DNA of 64,000 nt from NCBI GenBank assembly GCA_937926105.1, contig CALANS010000050.1, positions 1-64,000 on the forward strand, in the 5' to 3' direction. This DNA is from an uncultured Actinomycetes bacterium (GTDB lineage: Bacteria; Actinomycetota; Actinomycetes; Mycobacteriales; Nakamurellaceae). Made by a program: the position numbers and the translations under genes. Below, one piece after another: positions 8,481-18,210 of the stretch. Position 1 is the first letter of the stretch, and each line of letters begins with the position of its first letter. A model generated the notes under the pieces. That model ran no database searches. It was not told the origin of the DNA and saw nothing but the letters and a program-made list of their open reading frames with translations.

Positions 8481-9404
8481 TCAGTCGCGGTCCGCCGCGG
8501 TGGCCAGTCGCACCCGGCGCGCGGTAACCACCCGTGGCCGGCCGGCCAGGTCGACATGGTCGGTGACGTCGCCCAGCACGCGGCGTGCGGCCAGCAGGGC
8601 CGGAACGGACTCACCCTGGCTGGCGTCGTGTTCGATCGCCAAGAAGCCCCCCGGCCGCAGCAGTCCGGCCGCGACCGAGATCAGCGGCCTGATCAGGTCC
8701 AGCCCGTCCGGGCCGGCGAACACCGCCTCCGCCGGGTCGTACTCGGACACCTCCGGCTCCACCGGCGTCCCGTCCGGGACATAGGGCGGATTGGCGGTGA
8801 CGAGGTCGGCGGTACCGTCCAGATCGGCCAGCAGGCGCTCGTCGGTGATGTCCCCCCCACGCAGCAGGATCGGGGTGCTGCCGGCCGCGGCGTGCAGGTC
8901 GGCGTTGCGGCGCGCCCAGGCGAGCGCGCCCGGCGAACGTTCCACCGCATGCACCGTGGCGTCCGGGCGGGCGGCGGCAATGGCCAGCGCGATCACTCCG
9001 GAGCCGGCGCACAGATCGACCACCACCGGCGAGGGCGTGTCGGTGATCGCGGCCAGCGCCCGCTCCACCAGCACCTCGGTCTCAGGCCGCGGGATGAACA
9101 CTCCGGGCCCGACCTGAACGGTGACGGCGCCGACGGTGGCGGCGCCGATCAGGTACTGCAACGGCTCGCGAGTGACCCGCCGGTCCACCAGCTCGCGGTA
9201 GGCGTCCAGCACCGGGTCGTCGACCAGTGGGTACAGCCCGAGCCGGGTGCGGCCCACGCCCAGCAGGTGGGCCGCCAGCTCCTCGGCGTCTACCTGCGGT
9301 GACGGCACACCCGCTGCGGCCAGGCGTTCGGTGGCGGCCAGGATGGCCACCCGCAGCGACTGGCGGTGGCCGCCGGGCTGGTGCGGGCCGGAGGGGTTGC
9401 TCAT
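8481..9404 (-). CDS. prmC: Release-factor glutamine N5-methyltransferase
   Basis: The enzyme methylates the glutamine of the GGQ loop of peptide release factors, using S-adenosylmethionine. It has 307 aa. An N-terminal helical domain recognises the release factor. The Rossmann methyltransferase domain has [16 protein letters not shown] (motif I, about residue 130) and the catalytic NPPY motif in [12 protein letters not shown] near residue 205. Its ATG overlaps the prfA stop (ATGA), coupling it to its substrate. Confidence 0.96.
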   Translation of the reverse strand: MSNPSGPHQPGGHRQSLRVAILAATERLAAAGVPSPQVDAEELAAHLLGVGRTRLGLYPLVDDPVLDAYRELVDRRVTREPLQYLIGAATVGAVTVQVGPGVFIPRPETEVLVERALAAITDTPSPVVVDLCAGSGVIALAIAAARPDATVHAVERSPGALAWARRNADLHAAAGSTPILLRGGDITDERLLADLDGTADLVTANPPYVPDGTPVEPEVSEYDPAEAVFAGPDGLDLIRPLISVAAGLLRPGGFLAIEHDASQGESVPALLAARRVLGDVTDHVDLAGRPRVVTARRVRLATAADRD

Positions 9405-10528
9405 CGCGAACCGGCCCCCGTCGTGTGCCCTGCTGCCTGTCCGGCCAGTAGCGCGGCGCGCTCGGCCGCGGCCAGCGCGTCCAGTACCGCGTCCAGCTCA
9501 CCCTCCAGCACCGCGTCCAGGTTGTAGGCCTTGAAGCCGATGCGGTGGTCGGCGATCCGGTTCTCCGGAAAGTTGTAGGTGCGGATCCGCTCCGAGCGGT
9601 CGACGGTGCGCACCTGGGAGCGGCGGGCGTCGGCGGCAGCGGCCTCGGCGGCCTCCCGGGCGGCGACCAGCAGCCGGGAGCGCAGGATCCGCATCGCCTG
9701 CTCGCGGTTTTGCAGCTGGGACTTCTCGTTCTGGCACGACACCACGATCCCGCTGGGCAGGTGGGTGATGCGCACCGCCGAGTCGGTGGTGTTCACCGAC
9801 TGGCCGCCGGGCCCGGAGGAGCGGAACACGTCGATGCGCAGATCGGCCGGGGAGATGTCGATGTCGGCTGTCTCATCAGCTTCCGGGGCCACGAACACGC
9901 CGGCCGCCGAGGTGTGGATCCGCCCCTGCGACTCCGTCACCGGTACTCGCTGCACCCGGTGCACGCCGCCCTCGAACTTCAGCCGCGCCCACACCCCGTC
10001 GGCCGGCGCTGGATTGCCGGGCGCCTTGATGGCCACCGTCACCGACGTGTAGCCGTGCAGGTCGGATTCGGCGGCCGACAGGATTTCGGTCTTCCAGCCC
10101 CGATGCTCGGCATAGCGCAGGTACATCCGCAGCAGATCGCCGGCGAACAGCGCCGACTCCTCCCCGCCCTCGCCCGCCTTGATCTCCAGGATCACGTCCT
10201 TGGCATCGTCCGGGTCCCGCGGGGCCAGCAACTCGGCCAGCGCCGATTCGAGGTCCGCGGCCCGGCCGGCCAGTTCGTCGGCCTCCGCGTCGAACGCCGG
10301 ATCCTCGGCGGCTAGCTCGCGAGCGGTGACCCAGTCAGCGCGCACCGCCTCCAGTTCGGTGGCGGTCCGCACGATCGGTGTCAGCTCGGCGTAGCGGCGC
10401 CCGACCCGGCGGGCGCGTGACTGGTCCGCGTGCAGGGCCGGATCGGCCAGCGCCCGCTCCAGCTCGGCATACTCGGCCCGCAGCGTGGACACGGCCGCCT
10501 GCGGCGCATCAGCGGGTGCCAATCCCAT
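9401..10528 (-). CDS. prfA: Peptide chain release factor 1
   Basis: RF1 reads UAA and UAG stop codons and hydrolyses peptidyl-tRNA. It has 375 aa. The GGQ loop is visible as [20 protein letters not shown], and the codon-recognition region includes [16 protein letters not shown] with the PxT-type tripeptide (PVT). The ATG at 10528 is chosen because AAGGAG lies six bases upstream; an in-frame upstream extension lacks such a site. It is followed directly by prmC and preceded by rpmE with an 81-bp gap. Confidence 0.97.
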   Translation of the reverse strand: MGLAPADAPQAAVSTLRAEYAELERALADPALHADQSRARRVGRRYAELTPIVRTATELEAVRADWVTARELAAEDPAFDAEADELAGRAADLESALAELLAPRDPDDAKDVILEIKAGEGGEESALFAGDLLRMYLRYAEHRGWKTEILSAAESDLHGYTSVTVAIKAPGNPAPADGVWARLKFEGGVHRVQRVPVTESQGRIHTSAAGVFVAPEADETADIDISPADLRIDVFRSSGPGGQSVNTTDSAVRITHLPSGIVVSCQNEKSQLQNREQAMRILRSRLLVAAREAAEAAAADARRSQVRTVDRSERIRTYNFPENRIADHRIGFKAYNLDAVLEGELDAVLDALAAAERAALLAGQAAGHTTGAGSR

Positions 10529-10609
10529 CCCAGCTCCTTCACGCTTCGACTCCGAACACGACAAACGGCGCCCGGCGACCGGATGGCCGCGCGGACGCCG
10601 TCGGTGGAG

Positions 10610-10825
10610 CTAACGCGAGGAACGCTTGCCGTACCGCGCCTCGAAGCGGGCCACCCGACCACCGGTGTCCAGGATCTTCTGCTTACCCGTGTAGAAGGGG
10701 TGGCACTTGGAGCAGACCTCGACGTGGATGCTGCCGCCCTTGGCCGTGCTGCGGGTGGTGAACTGGTTCCCGCAACCACAGGTCACCTCGGTGACTGTGT
10801 AGTCGGGGTGGATGCCGGTCTTCAT
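10610..10825 (-). CDS. rpmE: 50S ribosomal protein L31, zinc-binding type
   Basis: This is a 71-aa L31 starting [10 protein letters not shown]. The four zinc cysteines Cys16, Cys18, Cys38 and Cys41 (CGC and CSKC) are all present, so it is the C+ form, replaced by a Cys-free paralogue under zinc limitation in many bacteria. It heads the rpmE-prfA-prmC operon, as in Mycobacterium. Confidence 0.98.
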   Translation of the reverse strand: MKTGIHPDYTVTEVTCGCGNQFTTRSTAKGGSIHVEVCSKCHPFYTGKQKILDTGGRVARFEARYGKRSSR

Positions 10826-11006
10826 TCTTGGATTCCTCTCGGTGCTGCGGCCGCCGGGTCGTCGGCGCGACTGCGCAGACGTGAACCGGAGCTCGACCGT
10901 TCAGTGTGCCAGAGCCCTGACATGCACACCAAAACACGCCGCGGGCTCGCGATGTTCCCGCGCGCGTGCCGCACCGCCAGCACGGGCCCGTACGGACCCG
11001 GCTACC

Positions 11007-11963
11007 GTGCCGGTCGTGGCCGTGATCCTCGCCCTGCTGTCCAGCATGTTGTGGGGCATCGCGGACTTCGCCGGCGGCACCGCGAGCCGGCGGCTGTCGG
11101 CGCTGGTGGTGGTGACGGCCTCGCAGGCCGTCGGACTGGCCGCCGTGGCGGCGGTGGCCGTGATCACCGGGCAATGGGACGCGGCCCTGGGCTACCTGCC
11201 CTGGGCGCTCGGGGCCGGCCTGGCGGGTGCCACCGGGCTGCTGGCCTACTACCGAGCGCTCGCCGTCGGGACGATGGGTGTGGTCTCCCCGATCGCCGCT
11301 CTCAGCGTGATCATCCCGGTCGTCGTGGGGCTGGCCGGGGGGCACTGGCCGTCGGCGGTCGTGGGCGCCGGCATCGTGCTCGCGGTGATCGGGGTGGTCG
11401 CCGCCGGCGGCCCGGAGCGGACGGCCGGTCGCAGCCTGCGCCCGGTGCTGCTCGCATCGTTTTCGGCGGTGTGTTTCGGCGCGACGCTGCTGTTCATCGC
11501 GCGCGGCGCGGAGCACTCGCCGCTGATGACGATGGTCGCCATGCGGGTGGCCTCGGTGGCGCCGCTAGCGGTGATCTGCCTGGCGCTGCGCGGCCGGCGG
11601 GACAGGCCCGGGGACGTGGCAGGCGGTCAGGTCCATCGCGACGGCATCAGCGGTGCCGGTGACGAACCCCACAACGGTGAGGGTCATCGAGTCGCCGTCG
11701 GCGCGGCGGTTGCAGCGCCGTCGGCGACCCGTACGCGGCTGTGGGTGGTGGTGGCCGGCCTGTTCGACGTGTCGGCCAACCTGGTGTTCGCGCTGGCCAG
11801 CACGCGGGGAGCGCTGGCGATCGTCGCAATCCTGGGGTCGTTGTACCCGGCGGTGACGGTGCTGCTGGCGCGGGTGCTGCATCACGAACGGTTGACCCGG
11901 CTGCAGCAGGGCGGCGTGCTGCTCGCGTTGATCGGGGTGGCGCTCATCGCGGGCTGGAGCTGA
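11007..11963 (+). CDS. EamA/DMT-family permease
   Basis: This is a 318-aa protein with ten hydrophobic helices in two EamA repeats (first MLWGIADFAGGTASRR, second GLFDVSANLVFALASTRGALAIVAILGSLYPAVTVLLARV). Members export metabolites or amino acids; the substrate is not inferable. The central cytoplasmic loop between repeats is unusually long, about 50 polar residues rich in Gly, Arg and His. GTG at 11007 or 11016 are candidate starts, and neither has a strong ribosome site. It stands alone on the plus strand between rpmE and rho. Confidence 0.8.
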   Translation: MPVVAVILALLSSMLWGIADFAGGTASRRLSALVVVTASQAVGLAAVAAVAVITGQWDAALGYLPWALGAGLAGATGLLAYYRALAVGTMGVVSPIAALSVIIPVVVGLAGGHWPSAVVGAGIVLAVIGVVAAGGPERTAGRSLRPVLLASFSAVCFGATLLFIARGAEHSPLMTMVAMRVASVAPLAVICLALRGRRDRPGDVAGGQVHRDGISGAGDEPHNGEGHRVAVGAAVAAPSATRTRLWVVVAGLFDVSANLVFALASTRGALAIVAILGSLYPAVTVLLARVLHHERLTRLQQGGVLLALIGVALIAGWS

Positions 11964-11974
11964 GCACCCCTTGG

Positions 11975-12030
11975 CCGGGGTTGTGTGGTCCAGCGGGCGC
12001 AGGGGCGCCCGCTGGACCACACAACCCCGG
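11975..12030. terminator. 26-bp perfect hairpin, bidirectional terminator between EamA gene and rho
   Basis: Arms 11975-12000 and 12005-12030 pair over 26 bp without mismatch, with an AGGG loop. The hairpin begins 12 bases after the permease stop (plus strand) and 12 bases after the rho stop (minus strand), so it is placed to end both converging transcripts. No U-rich tail follows on either strand. Confidence 0.8.
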
Positions 12031-12041
12031 TACGGACCGAC

Positions 12042-14138
12042 TCAGTCCTGCAGCGGCATGTTCTTGGCGACGGTCATCAGGAACTCGATGTTGGTGCGGG
12101 TCTTGCGCAGCCGCTCCAGCACCAGCTCCAGCGCCTGCTGTGCCTCCAGCGCGGAGAGCAACCGGCGCAGCTTGACCGTCACCGCCAGTTCGTCCGGGCT
12201 CATCAACAGCTCCTCCTTGCGGGTGGAGGAGGCATCGATGTCGATGGCCGGGAAGATCCGCTTGTCGGCCAGTCGCCGGTCCAGCTTCAGCTCGGCGTTG
12301 CCGGTGCCCTTGAACTCCTCGAAGATCACCGTGTCACCCGCCGACCCGGTCTCCACCAGGGCGGAGGCGAAAATAGTCAGCGAGCCACCGTTCTCGATGT
12401 TCCGGGCGGCGCCGAGGAACCGCTTCGGCGGGAACAGCGCGGTGGAGTCCACCCCACCCGACAGGATGCGCCCGGACGCCGGCGCGGCCAGGTTGTAGGC
12501 GCGGCCCAGTCGGGTGATGGAGTCCAGCAGCACCACGACGTCGCGGCCCATTTCGACCAGGCGCTTGGCCCGCTCGATGGACAGCTCGGCGACCATGGTG
12601 TGATCGCTCGGCGGCCGGTCGAAGGTGGAGGCGATGACCTCACCCTTGACCGACCGTTGCATGTCGGTGACCTCTTCCGGCCGCTCATCCACCAGCACCA
12701 CCATGAGGTGGCACTCGGGGTTGTTGGTGGTGATGGCGTTGGCGATGGCCTGCAGCACGGAGGTCTTGCCGGCCTTCGGCGGAGACACGATCAGCGCTCG
12801 CTGGCCCTTGCCGACCGGCATCACCAGGTCGATGACGCGGGTGGTCAGGATGTGCGACTCGGTCTCCAGGCGCAGCCGCTCGTTCGGGTAGAGCGGCGTC
12901 AGCTTGGTGAACTCCGGCCGGTGCTTGGCGGCCTCCGGCTCCTGCCCGTTGATGGTCTCCAGCTTCGCCAACGGGTTGAACTTCTGCCGCTGCGAGGGCT
13001 GCTCACCCTCCCGCGGGGCCCGGATGGCACCGGTGATGCGGTCGCCGCGGCGCAGGCCGTACTTGCGCACCTGCGACATGGAGACGTACACGTCGTTGGG
13101 TCCGGACAGGTAGCCGGAGGTGCGGACGAACGCGTAGGAGTCCAGCACGTCGACGATGCCGGCGACCGGAACCAGGACGTCGTCCTCGCGCAGTTCCGGC
13201 TCCGTGGAGTCAGAGAACCGGTCGCGCCCGCGCCGGTTACGGTCCCGGTAGCGGCGCCCCCGGCGCCGGCCCCCTCCGTCCGAGTCGTCGTCGTCGCGAT
13301 GATTGTTCTCGCCGCTGTCGCCCCGGCTGTCGCGGTTGCCGTCCCTGCTGCCATTGCGGTTGTCCCGGCTGTCGGTGCGGGCGTCGCGGGAGTCCTTGTC
13401 GCGGCCCTCGGCCCGACCATCGGAGCGCCGCTGGGAGGGCGTGCCCTGGTCCTGGTGCCCCGCCCCGGCCCGCTGATCGGTCCGGGCGTCGGCGCTTGCG
13501 GTCGCGTCGGGGTGCGATCCGCTCTCTGAGGCGGCCCCGTCGGACCGCGGGCTGCCGGCCTCGCCACCGTCACCGTCGCGCTTGCCGCGCCGTCCGCGGC
13601 GACCGCGGGCGCCGTCTCGCAGGGACTCGCCCGCGTCGGCACCGGCCCGGGCCCCGCCATCGGGTCCGTCGGCGCGCCCAGAGGCCGCTCCACCGGTGCC
13701 GGTGCCGTTCACGGCCGTGGCAGTGGGGGCAGGTGCGATGTCGGTCAGCGCCGGCTGGGTGTCGGGGACCCCGGCCCGTCGGCTGGCCGCGCGACGGGGA
13801 CGGCTGGTGGCCGCCGTGGCTGCGGCGTCCGTACCGTCGGCGGTGCCATTCAGGTGGCCGGTGGTGGCGCCGTTTGCAGCACCGGCACGCTGGGTGCTGG
13901 TTGGGTTCGTGGTGCCGGCCCGCTCGGTGGTCGGCGAGGTGGTGCGCGAGGACGATCCGGTCGCAGCGGCGCGGTGTGCGGTAATGGCCGCCACCAAATC
14001 GCCCTTGCGCATCCCGGATGTGCCCTTCAGGCCCAGTTGGCCCGCCAACACCTTGAGGTCGGCGAGGACCATGCCGGACAGCCCAGAACCCCGGGCAGTG
14101 CGTCCGGTGGAGGTGGGCAGCTCCGTGGTTTCGGTCAC
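12042..14138 (-). CDS. rho: Transcription termination factor Rho with large hydrophilic insert
   Basis: Rho is the hexameric RNA-dependent helicase that ends transcription. It has 698 aa, against about 420 in E. coli. Residues about 20-60 are the Rho_N helical bundle (LSGMVLADLKVLAGQLGL...RKGDLVAAI). Residues about 65-300 are a disordered insert rich in Thr/Ala and then Arg/Asp/Gly/Ser. The cold-shock RNA-binding domain (SYAFVRTSGYLSGPNDVYVS) and ATPase (Walker A PPKAGKT, SITRLGRAYN, SGGVDSTALFPPKRFLGAARN) follow. The GTG at 14138 has GGAAGGA upstream. Such inserts are typical of high-GC actinobacterial Rho. Confidence 0.96.
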   Translation of the reverse strand: MTETTELPTSTGRTARGSGLSGMVLADLKVLAGQLGLKGTSGMRKGDLVAAITAHRAAATGSSSRTTSPTTERAGTTNPTSTQRAGAANGATTGHLNGTADGTDAAATAATSRPRRAASRRAGVPDTQPALTDIAPAPTATAVNGTGTGGAASGRADGPDGGARAGADAGESLRDGARGRRGRRGKRDGDGGEAGSPRSDGAASESGSHPDATASADARTDQRAGAGHQDQGTPSQRRSDGRAEGRDKDSRDARTDSRDNRNGSRDGNRDSRGDSGENNHRDDDDSDGGGRRRGRRYRDRNRRGRDRFSDSTEPELREDDVLVPVAGIVDVLDSYAFVRTSGYLSGPNDVYVSMSQVRKYGLRRGDRITGAIRAPREGEQPSQRQKFNPLAKLETINGQEPEAAKHRPEFTKLTPLYPNERLRLETESHILTTRVIDLVMPVGKGQRALIVSPPKAGKTSVLQAIANAITTNNPECHLMVVLVDERPEEVTDMQRSVKGEVIASTFDRPPSDHTMVAELSIERAKRLVEMGRDVVVLLDSITRLGRAYNLAAPASGRILSGGVDSTALFPPKRFLGAARNIENGGSLTIFASALVETGSAGDTVIFEEFKGTGNAELKLDRRLADKRIFPAIDIDASSTRKEELLMSPDELAVTVKLRRLLSALEAQQALELVLERLRKTRTNIEFLMTVAKNMPLQD

Positions 14139-14452
14139 GAAGATCCTTCCCGCCCGGGCGGTGATAGTGCCCGGGATCTGTAGGAATCGCTGGTGTCGAT
14201 CCGACCCAGCGTGGGCCGCCACTCGGTGCGACGGCTGAGGTTCGACGGTCGGCTGCTCGCGTGCCGGCGTCAGGCCCGCGCGTCCTGCTGTTCAGACGGC
14301 GGCGGCTCCGGTCGCCCTCCGCAATGCGGCAACGCAGCCGCCTTCACGGGAACGACAGGGATCGGCAATGGACCCCCACACAAGACTCCGGCACTGCACA
14401 AGGCGGCCGGTCGACCGCCTTTAGCCTACCGGCCCGTAGCCATGGTTAGCAA
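14139..14452 (-). promoter_or_regulatory. Candidate rho promoter and long 5' leader
   Basis: On the minus strand TTGCTA (14452-14447) and TAGGCT (14428-14423) are separated by 18 bases and resemble -35 and -10 elements. Transcription from here would give a leader of roughly 280 bases before the rho GTG. Immediately after the -10, positions 14399-14421 hold an AAGGCGG...CCGCCTT inverted repeat around the expected start site. Rho autoregulation through its leader is known in other bacteria; here it is inferred. The next stretch to 14632 shows no gene. Confidence 0.4.
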
Positions 14453-14632
14453 CATCGCGGCTGGCGTGTTTGTTCCGGGCCGGAGGGCATCCCAATGGCG
14501 CCGTCACCGCTGCCCTGCCCCGACTAGGGAAGTGCTGGAAAATGACGTCTCGATCGGACCAAGATCACCGCGACCTGCGGAAACGCGGGCCGGCCGCGAT
14601 CGAGACGGCAAGAAACAGCGGATCCCTAGGGG

Positions 14633-15562
14633 TCAGTCCAGGATCTCGGCAGTGGCCCCGACCACCGACACGGGCACCGCTCGCGCGCGGAATCCGCTCC
14701 CGCCCAACGATTCCGGCTCGGGCAGGTCCCGCCCGAGGGCGAGCACCGAGGGTCCCGCACCAGACAGCACGGCGGCCACTCCGGCACCCCGCAGGCGGTC
14801 GAGCAATGCCGCGGACTCGGGCATCACGGACGCCCGATAGGGCTGATGCAGCCGGTCCTCGGTGGCGGCGAACAGCAGGTCGGGGTCGGCGGTGATGGCA
14901 TGCACCAGCAGCCCGGCGCGGGCGGCATTGGCGGCGGCATCCGCGTGCGGGACCAGGTCGGGCAGGGCGGCCCGCGCGGTGTGCGTGGCGCAGGTGCGGT
15001 CGGTGGTGAACAGCACCGCGCGCAGGTCCGGGTGCGGCGACAGCCGTACCGCCCACGGCCGGTCGGCGGCACACCACGCGATGGTGAAGCCACCGACCAA
15101 CGCGGGAGCGACGTTGTCGGGGTGACCCTCCAACCGGGTAGCCAGGGCCAGCACGGCGTCATCCGGTAATCGGGAGTCGCCGCCGGGGGTGAGCGCGCGA
15201 GCCAGCAGGATCCCGGCCACGATCGCCGCGGCGGACGAGCCCTGCCCGCTGCCGTGCGGGATCGCGTTGACGCAGTCCAGCGCCAGTCCCGGCACGGGCT
15301 CCGACATGGCGTCGAACGCGGCGCGCGCGGCGCGCACCACCAGGTGTGAGGCGTCGGTGGGCAGCGAATCGGCACCGACGCCGACGACGTGCACCTGCAG
15401 ATCGCCGTCGGTCCGGGTCGCCGTGACCTCATCGTGGATCCCCCAGGCAAGCCCGAAGCTGTCGTACCCAGGCCCCAGGTTGGCCGACGTGGCAGGGACC
15501 CGGACGCGCACCCGCGCTCGCGCCTGCCGTGCGCCCGAGTCGAATGCCTGGCGGCGCGTCAT
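14633..15562 (-). CDS. thrB: Homoserine kinase
   Basis: The enzyme phosphorylates homoserine with ATP in threonine synthesis. It has 309 aa of the GHMP kinase family. VRVPATSANLGPGYDSFGLAWG is the N-terminal substrate strand, IPHGSGQGSSAAAIVAG (about residue 90-106) the ATP-binding motif, and AAVLSGAGPSVLALG the C-terminal motif. The ATG at 15562 has GGGGA six bases upstream. It closes the hom-thrC-thrB block, 40 bases after thrC. The start codon lies in the loop of a hairpin (15534-15589). Confidence 0.95.
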   Translation of the reverse strand: MTRRQAFDSGARQARARVRVRVPATSANLGPGYDSFGLAWGIHDEVTATRTDGDLQVHVVGVGADSLPTDASHLVVRAARAAFDAMSEPVPGLALDCVNAIPHGSGQGSSAAAIVAGILLARALTPGGDSRLPDDAVLALATRLEGHPDNVAPALVGGFTIAWCAADRPWAVRLSPHPDLRAVLFTTDRTCATHTARAALPDLVPHADAAANAARAGLLVHAITADPDLLFAATEDRLHQPYRASVMPESAALLDRLRGAGVAAVLSGAGPSVLALGRDLPEPESLGGSGFRARAVPVSVVGATAEILD

Positions 15563-15589
15563 GGCGCGTCCCCGGGCATTCGACTCGGG
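15534..15589 (-). promoter_or_regulatory. Hairpin between thrC and thrB enclosing the thrB start codon
   Basis: Arms 15534-15548 and 15575-15589 (CCCGAGTCGAATGCC and its complement) pair over 15 bp with a 26-base loop. The loop contains the thrB ribosome site and ATG (15562-15560). The structure starts 14 bases after the thrC stop, where this chromosome places its other long hairpins after stop codons. It could attenuate transcription into thrB or block its translation. That function is inferred. Confidence 0.55.
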
Positions 15590-15602
15590 GGGGGCGGCGG
15601 CG

Positions 15603-16682
15603 TCATGCGAGACCGAGGGCGTCGGCGACGGCCCGTGAGGACACGTCGACAACGACCGGGTCGGCCATGGCGGCCAGCGCCGTGTCCGGATCCTTCAGCC
15701 CGTGGCCGGTGACGGTGCACACCACCAGGGACCCCGCCGGAAGCCGGCCGTCGGACGCGGTGGCCAGCAGGCCGGCGACCGAGGCCGCCGACGCGGGTTC
15801 GACGAAGACGCCCTCGCCGCTGGCCAACAGCCGATACGCGGCCAGGATCTGCTCGTCGGTGACGGCGTCGATCAACCCACCGGAGTCGTCCCGGGCCGCG
15901 ATCGCGCTATCCCACGAGGCGGGCGCACCGATCCGGATCGCGGTGGCGATGGTCTCCGGCTCGGCAACCGGGTGGCCGAGCACCAGCGGCGCCGCGCCGG
16001 CGGCCTGGAAGCCGAACATCCGCGGCACCGCGTCGATCACCCGGTCGGCGTGATATTCGCGGTAGCCACGCCAGTACGCGGTGATGTTGCCAGCGTTGCC
16101 GACCGGCAGCAGGTGCACGTCCGGGGCGCGCCCCAGCGCGTCGCAGATCTCGAATGCCGCGGTCTTCTGCCCCTCGATGCGCACCGGGTTCACCGAGTTG
16201 ACCAGGGCGATCTCGTCGTGGTCGGCGGCGGTCTTGCGGGCCAGTTCCAGGCAGTCGTCGAAGTTGCCGCGCACCTGCAGGATCCGGGCGCCATACGCCA
16301 CCGCCTGGGCCAGCTTGCCGGCGGCGATCTTGCCCTGCGGCACCAGCACCGCGCTGGTCAGTCCGGCGCGCGCGGCATACGCGGATGCGGACGCCGAGGT
16401 ATTGCCGGTGGAGGCACAGATCACCGCCTTCGCACCACGCGCCAGGGCATACGTCACCGCCACCGTCATGCCGCGGTCCTTGAACGACCCGGTCGGGTTC
16501 GCACCCTCGACCTTGAGGTAGACCTCAGCGCCGGTGCGCTCGGACAGCGCGGGAGCGGGCACCAGCGGGGTGCCACCCTCGCCGAGCGTGATCACCCGCG
16601 CACCTGCGGGCACGGCCACCCGGTCGGCATAGGCCGCGATCACGCCGAACGGGCGGACCCCGCCGGATTGCGTCACCGTCAT
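15603..16682 (-). CDS. thrC: Threonine synthase
   Basis: The PLP enzyme converts O-phosphohomoserine to threonine. It has 359 aa. The PLP lysine is in [15 protein letters not shown] (residue about 69), the phosphate loop is [15 protein letters not shown], and a [16 protein letters not shown] segment binds the cofactor and substrate. It starts with ATG at 16682 on the hom stop (TGATG overlap) and is followed by thrB. Confidence 0.97.
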   Translation of the reverse strand: MTVTQSGGVRPFGVIAAYADRVAVPAGARVITLGEGGTPLVPAPALSERTGAEVYLKVEGANPTGSFKDRGMTVAVTYALARGAKAVICASTGNTSASASAYAARAGLTSAVLVPQGKIAAGKLAQAVAYGARILQVRGNFDDCLELARKTAADHDEIALVNSVNPVRIEGQKTAAFEICDALGRAPDVHLLPVGNAGNITAYWRGYREYHADRVIDAVPRMFGFQAAGAAPLVLGHPVAEPETIATAIRIGAPASWDSAIAARDDSGGLIDAVTDEQILAAYRLLASGEGVFVEPASAASVAGLLATASDGRLPAGSLVVCTVTGHGLKDPDTALAAMADPVVVDVSSRAVADALGLA

Positions 16683-17977
16683 CAGTACTCCTCCGCTACC
16701 CGCATCACGCTGGTTACCTTGCGCACCGCCGCCAACTCGCCCAGCCGAGCCACCGTGCCCGCCAGCGCCGCGTCCGGTGCGACGTGCGTGACGAGCACCA
16801 GGGTCGCGTCGTCGCCGCGACCCTCCTGCCGGACGGTGGAGATCGACACCCCGTCCTCGGCGAATGCCCCGGCGACGGTGGCCAGCACACCGGGCCGGTC
16901 CAGCACATCCAGGCAGATGTGGTACCGGGTGGGCACCTGGCCCATCGGCTGCACCGACAGGGCCGCATACGCCGACTCGCGGGGGCCGTGACCACCGGCC
17001 ACCAGGTCCCGCGCGGTGGCGACCACGTCGCCGAGCACCGCCGATGCGGTGGGCGCGCCACCCGCGCCCGGCCCGTAGAACATCAGCCGGCCGGCCGCCT
17101 CTGCCTCCACGTACACGGCGTTGTACGCGCCGTCCACTGCGGCCAGCGGATGGCTGCGCGGCAGCATCATCGGGTGGGTGCGCACCGAGACGGCCGCGCC
17201 GCCCGGAGTCGCCACTCGCTCGCAAATCGCCAACGGCTTGATGACGCAACCGATCTCGGCCGCCGCGGCGACGTCCGCGGCGGACACGTCGGCGATCCCC
17301 TCGCGATACACGTCGTCCGCGCCCACCCGGGTGTGAAAGCCGATGGAAGCCAAGATCGACGCCTTCGCGGCGGCGTCGAACCCGTCCACGTCGGCGGTCG
17401 GATCCGCCTCGGCGTAGCCCAGCCGGGTGGCCTCCGCCAGGGCATGCTCGTAGCTGTCACCGGTGGCCGTCATGGCCGACAGGATGTAGTTGGTGGTGCC
17501 GTTGACGATACCCATGATGCGCGAGATACGGTCCCCGGCAAGGGATTCCCGAACCGGGCGGATCAGCGGAATGGCACCGGCGACGGCCGCCTCGAAGGAC
17601 AGGTCGGCATTGGCGGCGTCGGCCGCGGCGTAGAGCGTCGGCCCGTCCTCGGCCAGCAGCGCCTTGTTCGCCGTCACCACCCGGGCGCCGCGCCGCAGCG
17701 CCGTGAGCAGCAGGCTGCGGGCCGGCTCGATGCCGCCGATCACCTCCACCACGATGTCCGCGTCCGGGCGGGCTACCAGCGCCTCGGCGTCGGTGGTCAG
17801 AAGCTCGGCGGGCACCTCGGGGTGCCGGTGCGGCCGGCGCACACCCACGCCGAGCAGCTGCAGCGGCACGCCCACCCGGGCCGCCAGGTCGTCGGCGTGC
17901 TCGGTCAGCAGCCGCACCACCTGGGAACCGACTACCCCGGCGCCCAGTACCACCACGCCGATGCGGTCCCGGGTCAT
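16682..17977 (-). CDS. hom: Homoserine dehydrogenase
   Basis: The enzyme reduces aspartate semialdehyde to homoserine with NAD(P)H. It has 431 aa. The Rossmann motif is [17 protein letters not shown]; the catalytic region has [23 protein letters not shown] and [21 protein letters not shown]. Residues about 355-431 form a C-terminal ACT domain ([28 protein letters not shown]), the usual site for threonine feedback. Its ATG overlaps the stop of the preceding small gene (ATGA). Confidence 0.97.
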   Translation of the reverse strand: MTRDRIGVVVLGAGVVGSQVVRLLTEHADDLAARVGVPLQLLGVGVRRPHRHPEVPAELLTTDAEALVARPDADIVVEVIGGIEPARSLLLTALRRGARVVTANKALLAEDGPTLYAAADAANADLSFEAAVAGAIPLIRPVRESLAGDRISRIMGIVNGTTNYILSAMTATGDSYEHALAEATRLGYAEADPTADVDGFDAAAKASILASIGFHTRVGADDVYREGIADVSAADVAAAAEIGCVIKPLAICERVATPGGAAVSVRTHPMMLPRSHPLAAVDGAYNAVYVEAEAAGRLMFYGPGAGGAPTASAVLGDVVATARDLVAGGHGPRESAYAALSVQPMGQVPTRYHICLDVLDRPGVLATVAGAFAEDGVSISTVRQEGRGDDATLVLVTHVAPDAALAGTVARLGELAAVRKVTSVMRVAEEY

Positions 17978-18210
17978 CGTCCGCTCCCGCGTCGGGTGGT
18001 GCCGCGGAACACCAGAACGGAATATGCCAGCAGAGCCACCACCACGCAGACCGCAACGATCGCGATGGTCACCCGCAGCCAGTGCGGCATCGAGTCGGGT
18101 GCCACCAGCACCACCACGATCAGCACGGCGGCCACGATCAGCAGCACGGTTCCCGGTACCAGGGACGGCTGTTTCGGATTCGGCCGCTGCGGCCCGGGTT
18201 CGGTGTTCAC
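17974..18210 (-). CDS. Small two-helix membrane protein between lysA and hom
   Basis: This 78-aa product has a polar N-terminus ([15 protein letters not shown]), two hydrophobic helices ([20 protein letters not shown] and [22 protein letters not shown]) and a basic tail. The GTG at 18210 overlaps the lysA stop (GTGA), and its stop overlaps the hom start (ATGA), so it is translated between them. No family was recognised. A role linked to the pathway, or simply as a coupling cistron, is speculation. Confidence 0.75.
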   Translation of the reverse strand: MNTEPGPQRPNPKQPSLVPGTVLLIVAAVLIVVVLVAPDSMPHWLRVTIAIVAVCVVVALLAYSVLVFRGTTRRGSGR

